This document shows, in pieces, positions 7,976 through 15,285 of a DNA stretch of 64,000 bases; the first letter of the stretch is position 1, and every line of letters starts with the position of its first letter. Both the position numbers and the translations under genes were made by a program. Below the pieces are notes generated by a model, which searched no databases, was not told where the DNA came from, and worked only from the letters and a program-made list of their open reading frames with translations. The stretch comes from Sphingomonas sp. Leaf343 (GTDB lineage: Bacteria; Pseudomonadota; Alphaproteobacteria; Sphingomonadales; Sphingomonadaceae), in assembly GCF_001423765.1 (NCBI RefSeq), contig NZ_LMPG01000011.1:62001-126000 (forward strand), read 5' to 3'.

Positions 7976-8836
7976 ATGAATCCCACGCGACGGGCTTTGG
8001 CCTTTGGCATTCCTGCCCTGATGTGTTGGCCCGTTCTCGCACGAGCCGCAGTTGCCGATCCCATCGCAGACTACGAACGGGCAACCGGCGGACGGATCGG
8101 AGTCCATGCGCTGAACGTCAGGACTGGCAAAACGCTCTCATGGCGAGCCGACGAGCGCTTCATCATGTGTAGCTCTTACAAGGCATCGCTTGCCGCGTTC
8201 GTGCTGTCGCGGGTTGACCGCGGAGAGGAGAAGCTGGACGCGCTCGTGCCTTACACGGCGAAGGACACGCTGGAACTGTGGGGGCCGATTGCAAAGGCCA
8301 ACTTGGCGAGAGGCACCATGACGGTCGAGGCGATGTGCAAGGCCGCAGTCGAGATCAGCGACGGGGCGTGCGCGAACCTGCTGATGGCACGATCCGGCGG
8401 CCCGGCCGCGTTGACCGCCTTCCTAAGGTCGATCGGTGACACGGTAACCCGCGTCGATCACTACGAACCCGCGCTCGACCGCGTTCCCTCGGGTGGTCCG
8501 GATGACTCGACGACACCGGCTGCGATGGCAACGACGTTGCGCAAGGTCATTGTGGGCAATGTACTGTCCGACCGGTCGAAGGCGCTGCTCACGAGCTGGC
8601 TTGTCGGCAACCAGACAAATCCGCGTCTTCGCGGTGGCCTCCCAAGGAGCTGGCGTATCGGCAACAAGACCGGCCACAGCGGTCGCGACATGGCCGGCGA
8701 CATTGCGGTCGCCTGGCCCCGACCGGACACGCCGATCGTCATCGCGGTCTATACACGGGGTGGCAGGCCCTCCGAAAAACAGTTCGACAAGGCTTTCGCC
8801 GGCATCGGTCGGCTCGTGGCCAAAAGCCTGACATAG
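7976..8836 (+). CDS. Class A beta-lactamase
   Basis: 286 residues from ATG 7,976; an in-frame start at 7,892 lacks a ribosome site and would precede the signal. The N-terminus (TRRALAFG, then a hydrophobic run to LARA-A) is a Tat-type signal peptide, so the enzyme is periplasmic. Class A motifs are present: S66-S-Y-K69 with the nucleophile, S128-D-G130 where most enzymes have SDN, E164-P-A-L-D168 in the omega loop where Asn is usual in the last place, and K231-T-G. SDG is known from mycobacterial BlaC. The changes at the SDN and omega-loop Asn positions could alter the spectrum, but this cannot be predicted here. It is paired with the divergent LysR gene. Confidence 0.9.
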   Translation: MNPTRRALAFGIPALMCWPVLARAAVADPIADYERATGGRIGVHALNVRTGKTLSWRADERFIMCSSYKASLAAFVLSRVDRGEEKLDALVPYTAKDTLELWGPIAKANLARGTMTVEAMCKAAVEISDGACANLLMARSGGPAALTAFLRSIGDTVTRVDHYEPALDRVPSGGPDDSTTPAAMATTLRKVIVGNVLSDRSKALLTSWLVGNQTNPRLRGGLPRSWRIGNKTGHSGRDMAGDIAVAWPRPDTPIVIAVYTRGGRPSEKQFDKAFAGIGRLVAKSLT

Positions 8837-9013
8837 GGCAGCAGGATTACTGTCGGAAATCACACGTTTGCCGTCAGTGGCAAACCCGCCGATCAGGCCC
8901 CGGCTCGCGCCAAATCGGATATACGACAAACACCAACAGCTTGATGGGCTGTGCGACAACCCTGCTCCGAGCGTTTTGCGTTACCCCTGCCATCTACGGC
9001 GAACCGCACTGAT

Positions 9014-9152
9014 TTTCCCGAAACTCGATCCTTTTCGGGAAAGACGGCAGCGACCCGCCATGTCGGCTAACGCCATTTGCCCCCCAAAAGCGGCCATTCC
9101 GCTTCCCACCAAACCCGGACATAGCGGCGGATGGCGGATAACCCATCCGCCG
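9014..9152. repeat. Intergenic repeat, copy C, with two hairpins
   Basis: This is in the gene-free 377 bases after the beta-lactamase. TTTCCCGAAA (9,014-9,023) pairs perfectly with 9,033-9,042, and CGGCGGATGG (9,125-9,134) pairs with 9,143-9,152. Both modules also occur in copies A and B, in a different arrangement. The first hairpin could double as a terminator for the lactamase, although no T-run follows. Nothing else is seen in 8,837-9,213. Confidence 0.55.
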
Positions 9153-9213
9153 TGCTGCCCTTCATATGACGGAGGAAAGGCGCGGAAAGGGCCATTGTAC
9201 CCGCTCGATACCC

Positions 9214-9633
9214 TCAGCAACCCCAATCGAAGGAGTCGCCGCCTTCCTCCGATCGGTCCCAGATCACGTCGTCCCGCTCCGGCGGCAGCCAGAGCGACCC
9301 GCCGCCGAAACGTGCTCGGATGATCGCCGCGCTGTGGCCCGCGTCCTGGAACACGGCATCGTACGCTTCGCCGGCATCGAGCCAGCGCGCGATCAGTGCC
9401 GCGCGCAGCGAGGTGATGTAGCCGAGCTGGATGCCGCGGGCACTGACCACCGCGATGGCGTTCTCATCGGCCTTGTTCTTCGGTTCGCGCACCAGGCGGA
9501 TCGGTTCGCCATGCGTGCACAGCGCCATCTCGAAACGACGGTTGCTGCGATCACGATTCGCGTGATCGAGCCCGACGACGGCTAGGCTCATCTCGCGCGG
9601 AGAGGTCAGGCGACCAAAAGGAGAGAAGAACAT
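9214..9633 (-). CDS. HIRAN-domain protein
   Basis: 139 residues from ATG 9,633; ATG 9,591 (MSLAVVGLDH) is an alternative and 9,669 is possible. The core is a HIRAN domain: a strand SLAVVG, then EMALCTHGEPIRLVREP, N-K-A-D-E-N-A-I-A-V, and GIQLGYI. HIRAN domains bind damaged or 3'-ended single-stranded DNA in helicases such as HLTF; stand-alone versions are common in prophages and their role is unknown. The acidic C-terminus (DSFDWGC) is unusual. It is the last gene of a minus-strand group with the CI-type repressor and so may be made in the lysogen. Confidence 0.75.
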   Translation of the reverse strand: MFFSPFGRLTSPREMSLAVVGLDHANRDRSNRRFEMALCTHGEPIRLVREPKNKADENAIAVVSARGIQLGYITSLRAALIARWLDAGEAYDAVFQDAGHSAAIIRARFGGGSLWLPPERDDVIWDRSEEGGDSFDWGC

Positions 9634-9717
9634 ATGCGGAACGTAGAACGAATTGGATCGAGTCGGCAATGCCGCGACTCGGCCAAACTTGCAGCAATTA
9701 TAAGCGGTTGAGGATGC

Positions 9718-10137
9718 TCACCACCCAGAGCACGACGACCAAGCGGTTTTCCCACTTGAATACGTTCTGCACGTCACGCGGTACGAACGTCTATAGGACG
9801 CCTGCGGTGGATTGTATGTCGCTTGGTAAAGCGTGTTCGCATATCGCCAGTCGGGATAGCGTTCATCGCTTGCCTGCTTAATGAGCCTCAATGCCCCCTT
9901 CACACGCTTCTGCAGCGCAGCGCTGCGCGTAAGCTCGTCGCGCGCATCGAGAAACGAGCTGGAACATGCCGGTAGCGTGCCGCAGTAATGTCTTGCTGCC
10001 GTCGTGACCGCCTCGTCGCTCATATCGTATCCGGGAAATTCAACGGCCTCTACGAGCTCAGCGTTCTTAGCGTCGCGTTCAGCCATTCGCAGCCGAACAT
10101 CCATCTGCCCCAGCAAGAGCGCGATCAGCAGCATCAT
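9718..10137 (-). CDS. Hypothetical protein downstream of the CI repressor
   Basis: 139 residues starting at ATG 10,137, which overlaps the repressor stop (ATGA), so translation is probably coupled. Residues 1-12 are hydrophobic (MMLLIALLLG), a short signal anchor, followed by a charged helix. A middle part contains two cysteines (HYCGTLPAC). The C-terminus is tyrosine/serine-rich with two further cysteines (YRVTCRTY, WSSCSGW). Co-transcription with the repressor suggests expression in the lysogenic state, as for superinfection-exclusion genes, but the family is unknown and this is only a suggestion. Confidence 0.55.
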   Translation of the reverse strand: MMLLIALLLGQMDVRLRMAERDAKNAELVEAVEFPGYDMSDEAVTTAARHYCGTLPACSSSFLDARDELTRSAALQKRVKGALRLIKQASDERYPDWRYANTLYQATYNPPQASYRRSYRVTCRTYSSGKTAWSSCSGW

Positions 10138-10907
10138 GTCCGCTTGCCGATGAAGATGACGCGCGCGACAATGTTGATCTCTTCGGCCGGTAATTCGTCG
10201 ACGGGAACGGAGGGATTGTCAGACAGGATGATCACGCGATCTCCCCGCATCCGCAGCCTTTTAATCGCCCCGAATTCTCCCGTCGTATAGGCCCAGATCG
10301 CATCCTGCTCGATCACGCGCCGCTGTGATCTGTCGAGCAGAACGATGTCTCCGTCATGGATTGTAGGCGTCATCGAGTCCCCGCGTCCACTCGCCCAGGT
10401 GAGCTGCGCCGGTGGCGAGGATGTGATCGTCTGCACCCAACCACGTGGAAAACGCAGAACTTCGGCTTCGACATGTCCGTCGGCGAACGTAGCACCCATG
10501 CCATAAGCAAGGTCAATTTGCTGGATCTCGACGAGGTCGAGCTGGCCCGCCGCCAGTTTATCGGAGCTGCTTCCCCCGTTCAGCATATCGACGATGCGCA
10601 GAAGCTGGTCGGGGTTGGCCTTCTCCATCAGCTTGCGAGCGAGCATCTGCTGTTGGCTGACCGCAGCACTTGCCGCAGGCACGTCTACACCGATCCTAGC
10701 CAAGATTTCTGACTTAGGCACTTCAAGGACGCGAGCAAAGCCATCGACAAATGCGAGATCGAACCGGATGTCGCCGTTGATGACCCGGTTCACGGTGGAC
10801 CGCTCGCGGCCGATCGCCTCGGCTAATGCCTCATCAGAGGCACCCACCGCCCGCTTTCGTTCTTTGAACCATGCTTTATCCACGCCGGCATTGTGCGCAA
10901 TATGCAC
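10134..10907 (-). CDS. CI-type repressor with S24 autocleavage domain
   Basis: 257 residues from GTG 10,907, chosen because AGGA lies seven bases upstream; the ATG at 10,949 lacks a ribosome site and would put two operators inside the coding region. Residues 10-60 form a helix-turn-helix (ALAEAIGRERSTVNRVINGD). Residues 150-257 are a LexA/CI S24 peptidase: GDSMTPTIHDGD contains the catalytic serine, and the lysine is in AIKRLRMRGD. Such repressors keep the lytic operon silent and cut themselves during the SOS response. It faces the cro-like gene across three operators. Its predicted start codon lies within one operator, so occupancy there would limit its own synthesis. Confidence 0.85.
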   Translation of the reverse strand: MHIAHNAGVDKAWFKERKRAVGASDEALAEAIGRERSTVNRVINGDIRFDLAFVDGFARVLEVPKSEILARIGVDVPAASAAVSQQQMLARKLMEKANPDQLLRIVDMLNGGSSSDKLAAGQLDLVEIQQIDLAYGMGATFADGHVEAEVLRFPRGWVQTITSSPPAQLTWASGRGDSMTPTIHDGDIVLLDRSQRRVIEQDAIWAYTTGEFGAIKRLRMRGDRVIILSDNPSVPVDELPAEEINIVARVIFIGKRT

Positions 10908-10967
10908 ACGAACATCCTGTGCGTAATCCGCACTAATGTGAGTTGACATGTGTGCGTCGTCCGCACA
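10892..10967. promoter_or_regulatory. Three-site operator between divergent CI and Cro-like genes
   Basis: Three 17-base dyads share the pattern TGTGCG-N5-CGCACA. They lie at 10,892-10,908 (TGTGCGCAATATGCACA), 10,918-10,934 (TGTGCGTAATCCGCACT) and 10,951-10,967 (TGTGCGTCGTCCGCACA). Centres are 26 and 33 bases apart. The first covers the repressor start codon and the third is just upstream of the cro-like start. The layout parallels OR1-OR3 of lambda. Confidence 0.8.
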
Positions 10968-10977
10968 CAAGGCGCAC

Positions 10978-11226
10978 ATGGGCTCGCAGCTTGATTCCTT
11001 CATGAAGCAAAACGGCATGACCGATGCGCAGTTTGCTGCGTTGATCGGCCGCGATCGTTCGCTTGTGAACCGGCTCCGCAACGGCTCCGCCCTTCCTACG
11101 CTTGAAGTTGCCGCAATCATCGAACGCGAGACCGACGGCTCCGTACCGATGAATGGCTGGCTCGCCCTCGAAGACGCCTCCGATCACGCTAGCGTGTCGG
11201 TCGGATCGATCGAGCAGGCCCAATGA
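10978..11226 (+). CDS. Cro-like helix-turn-helix protein
   Basis: 82 residues from ATG 10,978; an earlier ATG at 10,948 would begin inside an operator and is less likely. Residues 5-40 form an XRE-type helix-turn-helix (MTDAQFAALIGRDRSLVNRL). Its recognition helix RDRSLVNRL resembles that of the facing repressor (RERSTVNRV), as expected if both read the same operator. The small size and divergent position match Cro, the switch protein that turns off the repressor on entry into lytic growth. Its stop overlaps the ATG of the next small gene (ATGA), the first of a long rightward polycistronic run. Confidence 0.75.
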   Translation: MGSQLDSFMKQNGMTDAQFAALIGRDRSLVNRLRNGSALPTLEVAAIIERETDGSVPMNGWLALEDASDHASVSVGSIEQAQ

Positions 11227-11402
11227 TCGTTGCACGCCTTTCCCCCTTCGGCCGCTGGCAGACCGGCCGATGCCCGACCAGCGAGGACATCAAGCCCCGC
11301 GCTGGCCGAGTCCCCAGTTTGCTCATCCGCTCCCTGGATGTCCGCGACGCCGGTCAGCGTATCCGGCCGGCGTCGCACCCGCATTTCGGTCTTGCCGCAT
11401 GA
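11223..11402 (+). CDS. Small hypothetical phage protein
   Basis: 59 residues (MIVARLSPFGRWQTGRCPTS..., ending FGLAA) starting at an ATG that overlaps the preceding stop and ending in an ATGA that overlaps the next possible start. The precise chaining at both ends is the main reason to believe it is translated. It is basic and proline-rich with a single cysteine. No family is recognised. Confidence 0.45.
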   Translation: MIVARLSPFGRWQTGRCPTSEDIKPRAGRVPSLLIRSLDVRDAGQRIRPASHPHFGLAA

Positions 11403-11890
11403 TGGCACCGCACATCCACAGCCGGTACCGGACCATTCCCATGTCTTTGCTGCTTGACGTGCTGGGGCGCAGCCTCACCACGATCAGGGATCAGGATCGC
11501 GCGACGAACGCCGATCTCGGCGCGGTCCTCGGCAAAAGCGAAGATCGGGTTGCCGCTTATCGCAATGGCGATGCGGACATGGGCGTCGTCTCGTTCCTGC
11601 GCGGCTGCCGTGAATGGGACGGCCGTTTCGCCAACGACGTGCTGGCGATCGTCGGCATGAAGCTCGTGCCAATCGAGACTCACGGTCCCTGCGACCAGGC
11701 GGCGGTCACCACCTTTCTTCGGCTCACCGCCGAGCTGTCTGCCGATCTCGAGGAAGACGGGGACATCAGCGACGCGGACCTCGCCGATAACGCAGCGTTG
11801 ATCGAGCGCGTCGGGCGGCTGGTCGACGGGTATCGCGAGCGCCTTCGCTCCAGACACTTCGCGCTGCTGAACCCTCCGGACACCAGCTGA
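11399..11890 (+). CDS. Hypothetical phage regulator-like protein
   Basis: 163 residues from ATG 11,399 (overlapping the previous stop); ATG 11,441 (MSLLLDVLGRSL) gives 149 residues and is the alternative. Residues 15-60 are predicted helical, with a helix-turn-helix look (TNADLGAVLGKSEDRVAAYRNGD). The rest is acidic with long helices (LRLTAELSADLEEDGDISDADL). It lies third in the early operon behind the Cro-like gene, where phages often keep replication or CII-type regulators. I cannot name the family. Confidence 0.55.
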   Translation: MMAPHIHSRYRTIPMSLLLDVLGRSLTTIRDQDRATNADLGAVLGKSEDRVAAYRNGDADMGVVSFLRGCREWDGRFANDVLAIVGMKLVPIETHGPCDQAAVTTFLRLTAELSADLEEDGDISDADLADNAALIERVGRLVDGYRERLRSRHFALLNPPDTS

Positions 11891-11985
11891 CGCCAGACTG
11901 ACCTAGCCCACCCCCATCATCGACTGGCGTTCCGGAAGCACCCGTTTCCGGCGACGCCACCGGCTTGCCCGGAAGGATCGCCGCC

Positions 11986-12423
11986 ATGTTCCATGCCTCC
12001 GCCGCCAGTTTCGCCGACGCCACCCCCACCGATCCGCCCGCCATGCCTCCGCTGAAGCCGTGGGAATACCTGCGCCTGCGCCGGCTGCGTTCGGGCAAGT
12101 CGGTCGAACAGGTCGCGAGGGAGCTGTACCGCAGCCTCTCGATGCGGGCGGGTGGTATGGAGCTCGTCCGCCTGCTGGAGACGCCGGGTTGGCGCGCCAA
12201 GGACGGACGCACGATCGCCAAGCTCGCGGCGATCTTCCCGTTCGATCCCGGCGTCTACCGCCAGCTCGCCGATCGCGACCTGCCGGTCGAGCAGCACCCC
12301 CCGGTCTGTCGCGGCTGCGGCTGCAGCTATTGGGACCGCCAGCGCGGCGCGGAGACGGCCCGGCTGGAGTGGGCGGCGTCGAACCTCTGCTCTGGCTGCG
12401 ATGCGGAGGCGCATGCGGAATGA
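11986..12423 (+). CDS. Helix-turn-helix protein with C-terminal zinc ribbon
   Basis: 145 residues from ATG 11,986, nine bases after GGAAGG. Residues 20-90 look like an XRE-type domain (YLRLRRLRSGKSVEQVARELY..., then a second helix pair ending in KLAAIFPFD). Residues 105-140 contain C-x2-C-x-C and C-x2-C (CRGCGCSYWD, LCSGCDAEA), which would form a zinc site. It resembles many prophage regulators of unknown target. It overlaps the next gene by four bases. Confidence 0.65.
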   Translation: MFHASAASFADATPTDPPAMPPLKPWEYLRLRRLRSGKSVEQVARELYRSLSMRAGGMELVRLLETPGWRAKDGRTIAKLAAIFPFDPGVYRQLADRDLPVEQHPPVCRGCGCSYWDRQRGAETARLEWAASNLCSGCDAEAHAE

Positions 12424-12620
12424 TCCGGCCCCGCGCCTGCATCGCTGCGGATATCCATCCGCTCGGCTGTACCTGCACCCGCTGCGCGGCGCGGGCTTCG
12501 CGCATCGGCGTGGCCGATCGCGCCGCCATGCTGAGCGTGGCCGTTATCACGGCCGCTGCCGCGTGCTGGGTCATCGGCAGCGTCGCCGTGCGCGCCGCAC
12601 GCGTCGTCTTCGGAGGCTGA
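12420..12620 (+). CDS. Small membrane protein with N-terminal Cys motif
   Basis: 66 residues from ATG 12,420 (ATGA overlap with the preceding stop). The N-terminal part has HPLGCTCTRC, a cluster of three cysteines. Residues 35-58 form one transmembrane helix (MLSVAVITAAAACWVIGSV). It is followed eight bases later by another small membrane protein. The function is unknown. Tiny membrane proteins are frequent in phage early operons. Confidence 0.5.
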   Translation: MIRPRACIAADIHPLGCTCTRCAARASRIGVADRAAMLSVAVITAAAACWVIGSVAVRAARVVFGG

Positions 12621-12627
12621 GCGGCCG

Positions 12628-12813
12628 ATGACGAACCTCCGCCTCGTCGTGCCGATCGCCACGCTGATGCTCGGCCTGGCCGCTGGCCTGTTCGTCGTCG
12701 GCTTTGTCCGCATCCCGCTCGCCCTGACCATCCTCGTCGGCTTCGCTCTTTTGTGGGCCGTCGAGGTCCTGCGCTTCCGCGCCGCTACCGCCCAACGGGA
12801 GAACCGTTCGTGA
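12628..12813 (+). CDS. Small two-helix membrane protein
   Basis: 61 residues made almost entirely of two hydrophobic helices (residues 5-27 and 30-50) and a basic tail ([11 protein letters not shown]). It is followed by an overlapping GTGA start. It could be holin-like in topology, but no lysis genes are nearby, so I leave the function open. Confidence 0.5.
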   Translation: MTNLRLVVPIATLMLGLAAGLFVVGFVRIPLALTILVGFALLWAVEVLRFRAATAQRENRS

Positions 12814-13100
12814 CCTACGCCGACCCACGGCTTCACCGCCCGCGCACCGTTCGCGCCCTCGATCTGGCCGCACGGTTCGATGCGGGTGCGTTCGACGTCG
12901 AGTTCCACGTCGACGGTTGCGACTGCCACGTCTGCGTCGACGCGGATCTCGTTGACACGCGCCTCGACGCGAACATCATCGGCGGGATCGGCGCGGCCGG
13001 CCTGGTCATGGGCGCAGGCTTCGGCCTGCTGCTCGCCTTCTGCGGCCACCCGACCGAGACGACGTCCGCCGTCCTCGCAATCGTCGGGATCTACCGGTGA
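12810..13100 (+). CDS. Hypothetical protein with Cys cluster and one membrane helix
   Basis: 96 residues starting at GTG 12,810, which overlaps the upstream stop. A central [15 protein letters not shown] holds three closely spaced cysteines that could bind a metal. Residues 55-80 are a glycine/alanine-rich hydrophobic segment ([20 protein letters not shown]). It ends with GTGA overlapping the next gene. No family is recognised. Confidence 0.45.
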   Translation: MTYADPRLHRPRTVRALDLAARFDAGAFDVEFHVDGCDCHVCVDADLVDTRLDANIIGGIGAAGLVMGAGFGLLLAFCGHPTETTSAVLAIVGIYR

Positions 13101-13291
13101 GCGCCGCGCTGATCCCGCCCGCGCGGCCGACCATGTCCGCGCCGCTGATCGCGAAGCTCTGCCGCGAGCGGGCCGCGCAATACGGCGCGCTGCGCGCGTC
13201 GTCGCCGACCGCCGTGGCGCTCGATCAGGCCGCGGCGCTGATCGAAACCACCATCATGCCCGCCGAAGCGCGGCAGGGAGCGTCACGATGA
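13097..13291 (+). CDS. Small hypothetical phage protein
   Basis: 64 residues from GTG 13,097, overlapping the previous stop and followed directly by the GapR-like gene. It is mostly helical ([30 protein letters not shown]) without recognisable motifs. The chain of four-base overlaps across 12,420-14,061 is the main support for its being a gene. Confidence 0.45.
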   Translation: MSAALIPPARPTMSAPLIAKLCRERAAQYGALRASSPTAVALDQAAALIETTIMPAEARQGASR

Positions 13292-13560
13292 GCGAGGGCG
13301 ATAACCGCAACGAGGGTATGGGCGGCGGACATGTCGCGGCCGACGAACTGCGTCTGCTGATCGAGCGCGCCGAGCGCCTTGAGGAAGAGAAGAAGGGCAT
13401 CGCCGACGACATCAAGGACGTCATGGCGGAGGCGAAGGGCAGGGGATACGACCCCAAGGCCATCCGCAAGATCCTGTCGATCCGCAAAAAGAAGAAGGAA
13501 GAGTTCCAGGAAGAGGAAGCGATCCTCGAGGTCTACATGCAAGCGCTGGGCATGATCTGA
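13288..13560 (+). CDS. DUF2312 / GapR-like DNA-binding protein
   Basis: 90 residues from ATG 13,288. Residues 16-90 match DUF2312: [19 protein letters not shown], then [28 protein letters not shown] and [14 protein letters not shown]. GapR of Caulobacter is a DUF2312 protein that clamps around overtwisted DNA ahead of forks and RNA polymerase. A host copy presumably exists elsewhere, so this is a phage-carried relative inside the early operon, where it could help DNA replication. The fold assignment is firm; the role in the phage is inferred. Confidence 0.85.
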   Translation: MSEGDNRNEGMGGGHVAADELRLLIERAERLEEEKKGIADDIKDVMAEAKGRGYDPKAIRKILSIRKKKKEEFQEEEAILEVYMQALGMI

Positions 13561-13787
13561 TGACCAGCTTCGCCGCGAACAAGACCCCACGCTGGGCCGA
13601 TCAGACACCGCGCTATGCCGAAGCGCTCGCGCATGTTCGCCATGACCAGAGCGGCTCGACGTCGCGGCTGCAGCGCAGGATGCGCATCGGCTACAACGAA
13701 GCCTGCCGCTACATCGAGCGGCTGGAAGACGAGGGTGAGCGATCACGTCAAACCGGGTACGCTGATCCAGCGCGACCCAGACGCTGA
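13560..13787 (+). CDS. FtsK gamma-like winged-helix protein
   Basis: 75 residues from ATG 13,560, sharing one base with the preceding stop. Residues 18-60 (YAEALAHVRHDQ, then SRLQRRMRIGYNEACRYIERLEDEG) match the winged-helix gamma domain of FtsK, which reads KOPS sequences, and similar stand-alone phage proteins. The last 15 residues look atypical (RSRQTGYADPARPRR) and overlap the start of the next gene at 13,735. A small frameshift relative to relatives is therefore possible there. Confidence 0.65.
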   Translation: MTSFAANKTPRWADQTPRYAEALAHVRHDQSGSTSRLQRRMRIGYNEACRYIERLEDEGERSRQTGYADPARPRR

Positions 13788-14061
13788 TCCGTACCTGGTG
13801 CAATCCGTAGCGGCACGCGGACATGCTTGGAATCTGACCGGCTGGGACGCTCCGGACGGACAAGCCGACAGAAACGAAGCGCGCCGCTGGTGGCTGAATG
13901 GATGGGTTGCGCAACGATACGCAGCAGCCCCGCTCGGCTTCATTCTCAGGCCGATCGAGATCTTCGACTATGACTGCCCCGGGCGCGACTGCCTCTTTGT
14001 CGTGCTGCCCGGGCAGGCATTCGTCGCGCGGCGCTCAGGTCAGATCGAGATGTTCGCATGA
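13735..14061 (+). CDS. Hypothetical phage protein
   Basis: 108 residues from GTG 13,735, inside the 3' end of the FtsK gamma-like gene. It reads as a well-formed globular protein: SDHVKPGTLIQRDPD, WNLTGWDAP, RRWWLNGWVAQRYA, FDYDCPGRDCLFVVLPGQ. Two cysteines lie close together. It ends in ATGA shared with the methyltransferase, so translation is probably coupled. No family is recognised. Confidence 0.5.
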   Translation: MSDHVKPGTLIQRDPDADPYLVQSVAARGHAWNLTGWDAPDGQADRNEARRWWLNGWVAQRYAAAPLGFILRPIEIFDYDCPGRDCLFVVLPGQAFVARRSGQIEMFA

Positions 14062-14756
14062 TCGCGACCGCCACGCTCTACCTGGGCGACGCGTACGCGA
14101 TCCGGCCGACGCTCGGCTTCTACGACGCCGACGTCATGGATCCGCCGTACCTGATCCGAGCAACCGGCGCCGGCAAGTACCGCGCGCGCCGGCCAATGAT
14201 GGACCGCATCCTCGCGGAGGGGCTGCACCAGGGGTTCGACATGTCGATCGTCAACCCGCTGCTCTGCGGCGCCGCGATCGTGTTCGCCCACAACGATCAG
14301 CTGGCCGAGTTGCTCGCGGTCGCGAAGGGCAACTTCCACCGCCATGCGGTATGCGTCTGGCAGAAGACGAACCCGCAGCCGGTCGCCAACAAGCATTATC
14401 GACCGGACGCCGAATTCTACGTCCACGCATGGCAGCCCGGGTACCATCCCGCCGGCGCCATGGCCGATCTGCTTCGGGTGAGCCGCATCACGTCGCCGCG
14501 GGGCCCTGCGCGCTTCGATCACCCGACGACGAAGCCTGACGCGCTGATGACGAAGATCCTCGTGAATATGCGCGGGGACAGCGTCTGCGATCCCTTCATG
14601 GGTACTGGCTCCACCGGCGTCGCCGCGATCGCGGCCGGCAAGCGCTTCACCGGCATCGAGCACAACCCGACGTACTTCGAAACGGCCGTGCGCCGGATCA
14701 CCGCGGCCGTCGAAGCCGCATCCTTCTCGAACGCTGAAATGGAGCAGGTGGCATGA
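14058..14756 (+). CDS. Phage DNA methyltransferase, beta-class (N6-adenine or N4-cytosine)
   Basis: 232 residues from ATG 14,058. The catalytic motif DPPY (VMDPPYLI, near residue 29) precedes the SAM-binding motif DPFMGTGSTGVA (near residue 179). This order defines the beta class and its N6-adenine/N4-cytosine chemistry. The region between carries the target-recognition part (KYRARRPMMDRIL). No restriction enzyme is adjacent, so it is a solitary methylase. Its likely roles are protection from host restriction or control of phage gene expression. The target sequence cannot be predicted. It is co-transcribed with the small genes on both sides through four-base overlaps. Confidence 0.85.
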   Translation: MIATATLYLGDAYAIRPTLGFYDADVMDPPYLIRATGAGKYRARRPMMDRILAEGLHQGFDMSIVNPLLCGAAIVFAHNDQLAELLAVAKGNFHRHAVCVWQKTNPQPVANKHYRPDAEFYVHAWQPGYHPAGAMADLLRVSRITSPRGPARFDHPTTKPDALMTKILVNMRGDSVCDPFMGTGSTGVAAIAAGKRFTGIEHNPTYFETAVRRITAAVEAASFSNAEMEQVA

Positions 14757-15013
14757 ACGTCTCGTCGATCCGTCGCGTCGGCAACTCGGCCGCGCCCAGC
14801 GCAGCCCGGACCTACCACCAGCTTCGCGAGCGCCGCATCTGCGAGTTGCTGGGCCAATGGATCTCCGGTCTCGATCCGATGATCTTCGAGCGCATCGACG
14901 TGTCGCCGCAGATCCTCGTCGAAGTCGGCGTCGGTGCGCCCGGGTTCGACGAGCCGATGCTGACGGCGCAGGTCACCGTCGACGACTTGGTCGCGGCCGG
15001 AGGGCTCTACTGA
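14753..15013 (+). CDS. Hypothetical phage protein
   Basis: 86 residues from ATG 14,753, overlapping the methyltransferase stop. It has a basic N-terminus (SSIRRVGNSAAPSAARTY), a helix RERRICELLGQWISGL, and an acidic C-terminal half ending in VDDLVAAGGLY. Its TGA is joined to the next ATG (TGATG). No family or function is recognised. Confidence 0.5.
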   Translation: MNVSSIRRVGNSAAPSAARTYHQLRERRICELLGQWISGLDPMIFERIDVSPQILVEVGVGAPGFDEPMLTAQVTVDDLVAAGGLY

Positions 15014-15285
15014 TGTGCCAGACCGTGACCGCACCAGGTGGCGGTACCATGATCGTCTGCGGCGGCCATAGCCGCAAGCGGTGCCCCTGCGGCCGCCGCG
15101 CCGATCGGCTCTGCGACTGGAAGGTCGAGGGCAAGCGCAGCGGTACCTGCGACTCCCCGATCTGCAGCGGCTGCAGCACGTCGCCGGCACCCGGCAAGGA
15201 TCTCTGCGCCAAGCATGCGGTCGCTCTCGAGGAGTGGCGCACTGGCAAGCGCGCGCAGGACCAGCAGAAGGAGCAGGTAGCATGA
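15013..15285 (+). CDS. Cysteine-rich zinc-finger-like phage protein
   Basis: 90 residues from ATG 15,013. Eleven cysteines and several histidines are arranged as CGG-H...RCPCGRRADRLC, GTCDSPICSGC and DLCAKH, a pattern expected of one or two zinc sites. The N-terminal MCQTVTAPGGG is distinctive. Similar small proteins occur in alphaproteobacterial prophages beside methyltransferases and DUF5131, as here, but the role is not known. Confidence 0.6.
   Translation: MCQTVTAPGGGTMIVCGGHSRKRCPCGRRADRLCDWKVEGKRSGTCDSPICSGCSTSPAPGKDLCAKHAVALEEWRTGKRAQDQQKEQVA

Noticed and set aside
5582..9152. CRISPR array
   Set aside because: The repeats are few, long and irregularly spaced, not short repeats with uniform spacers; no cas genes are near.
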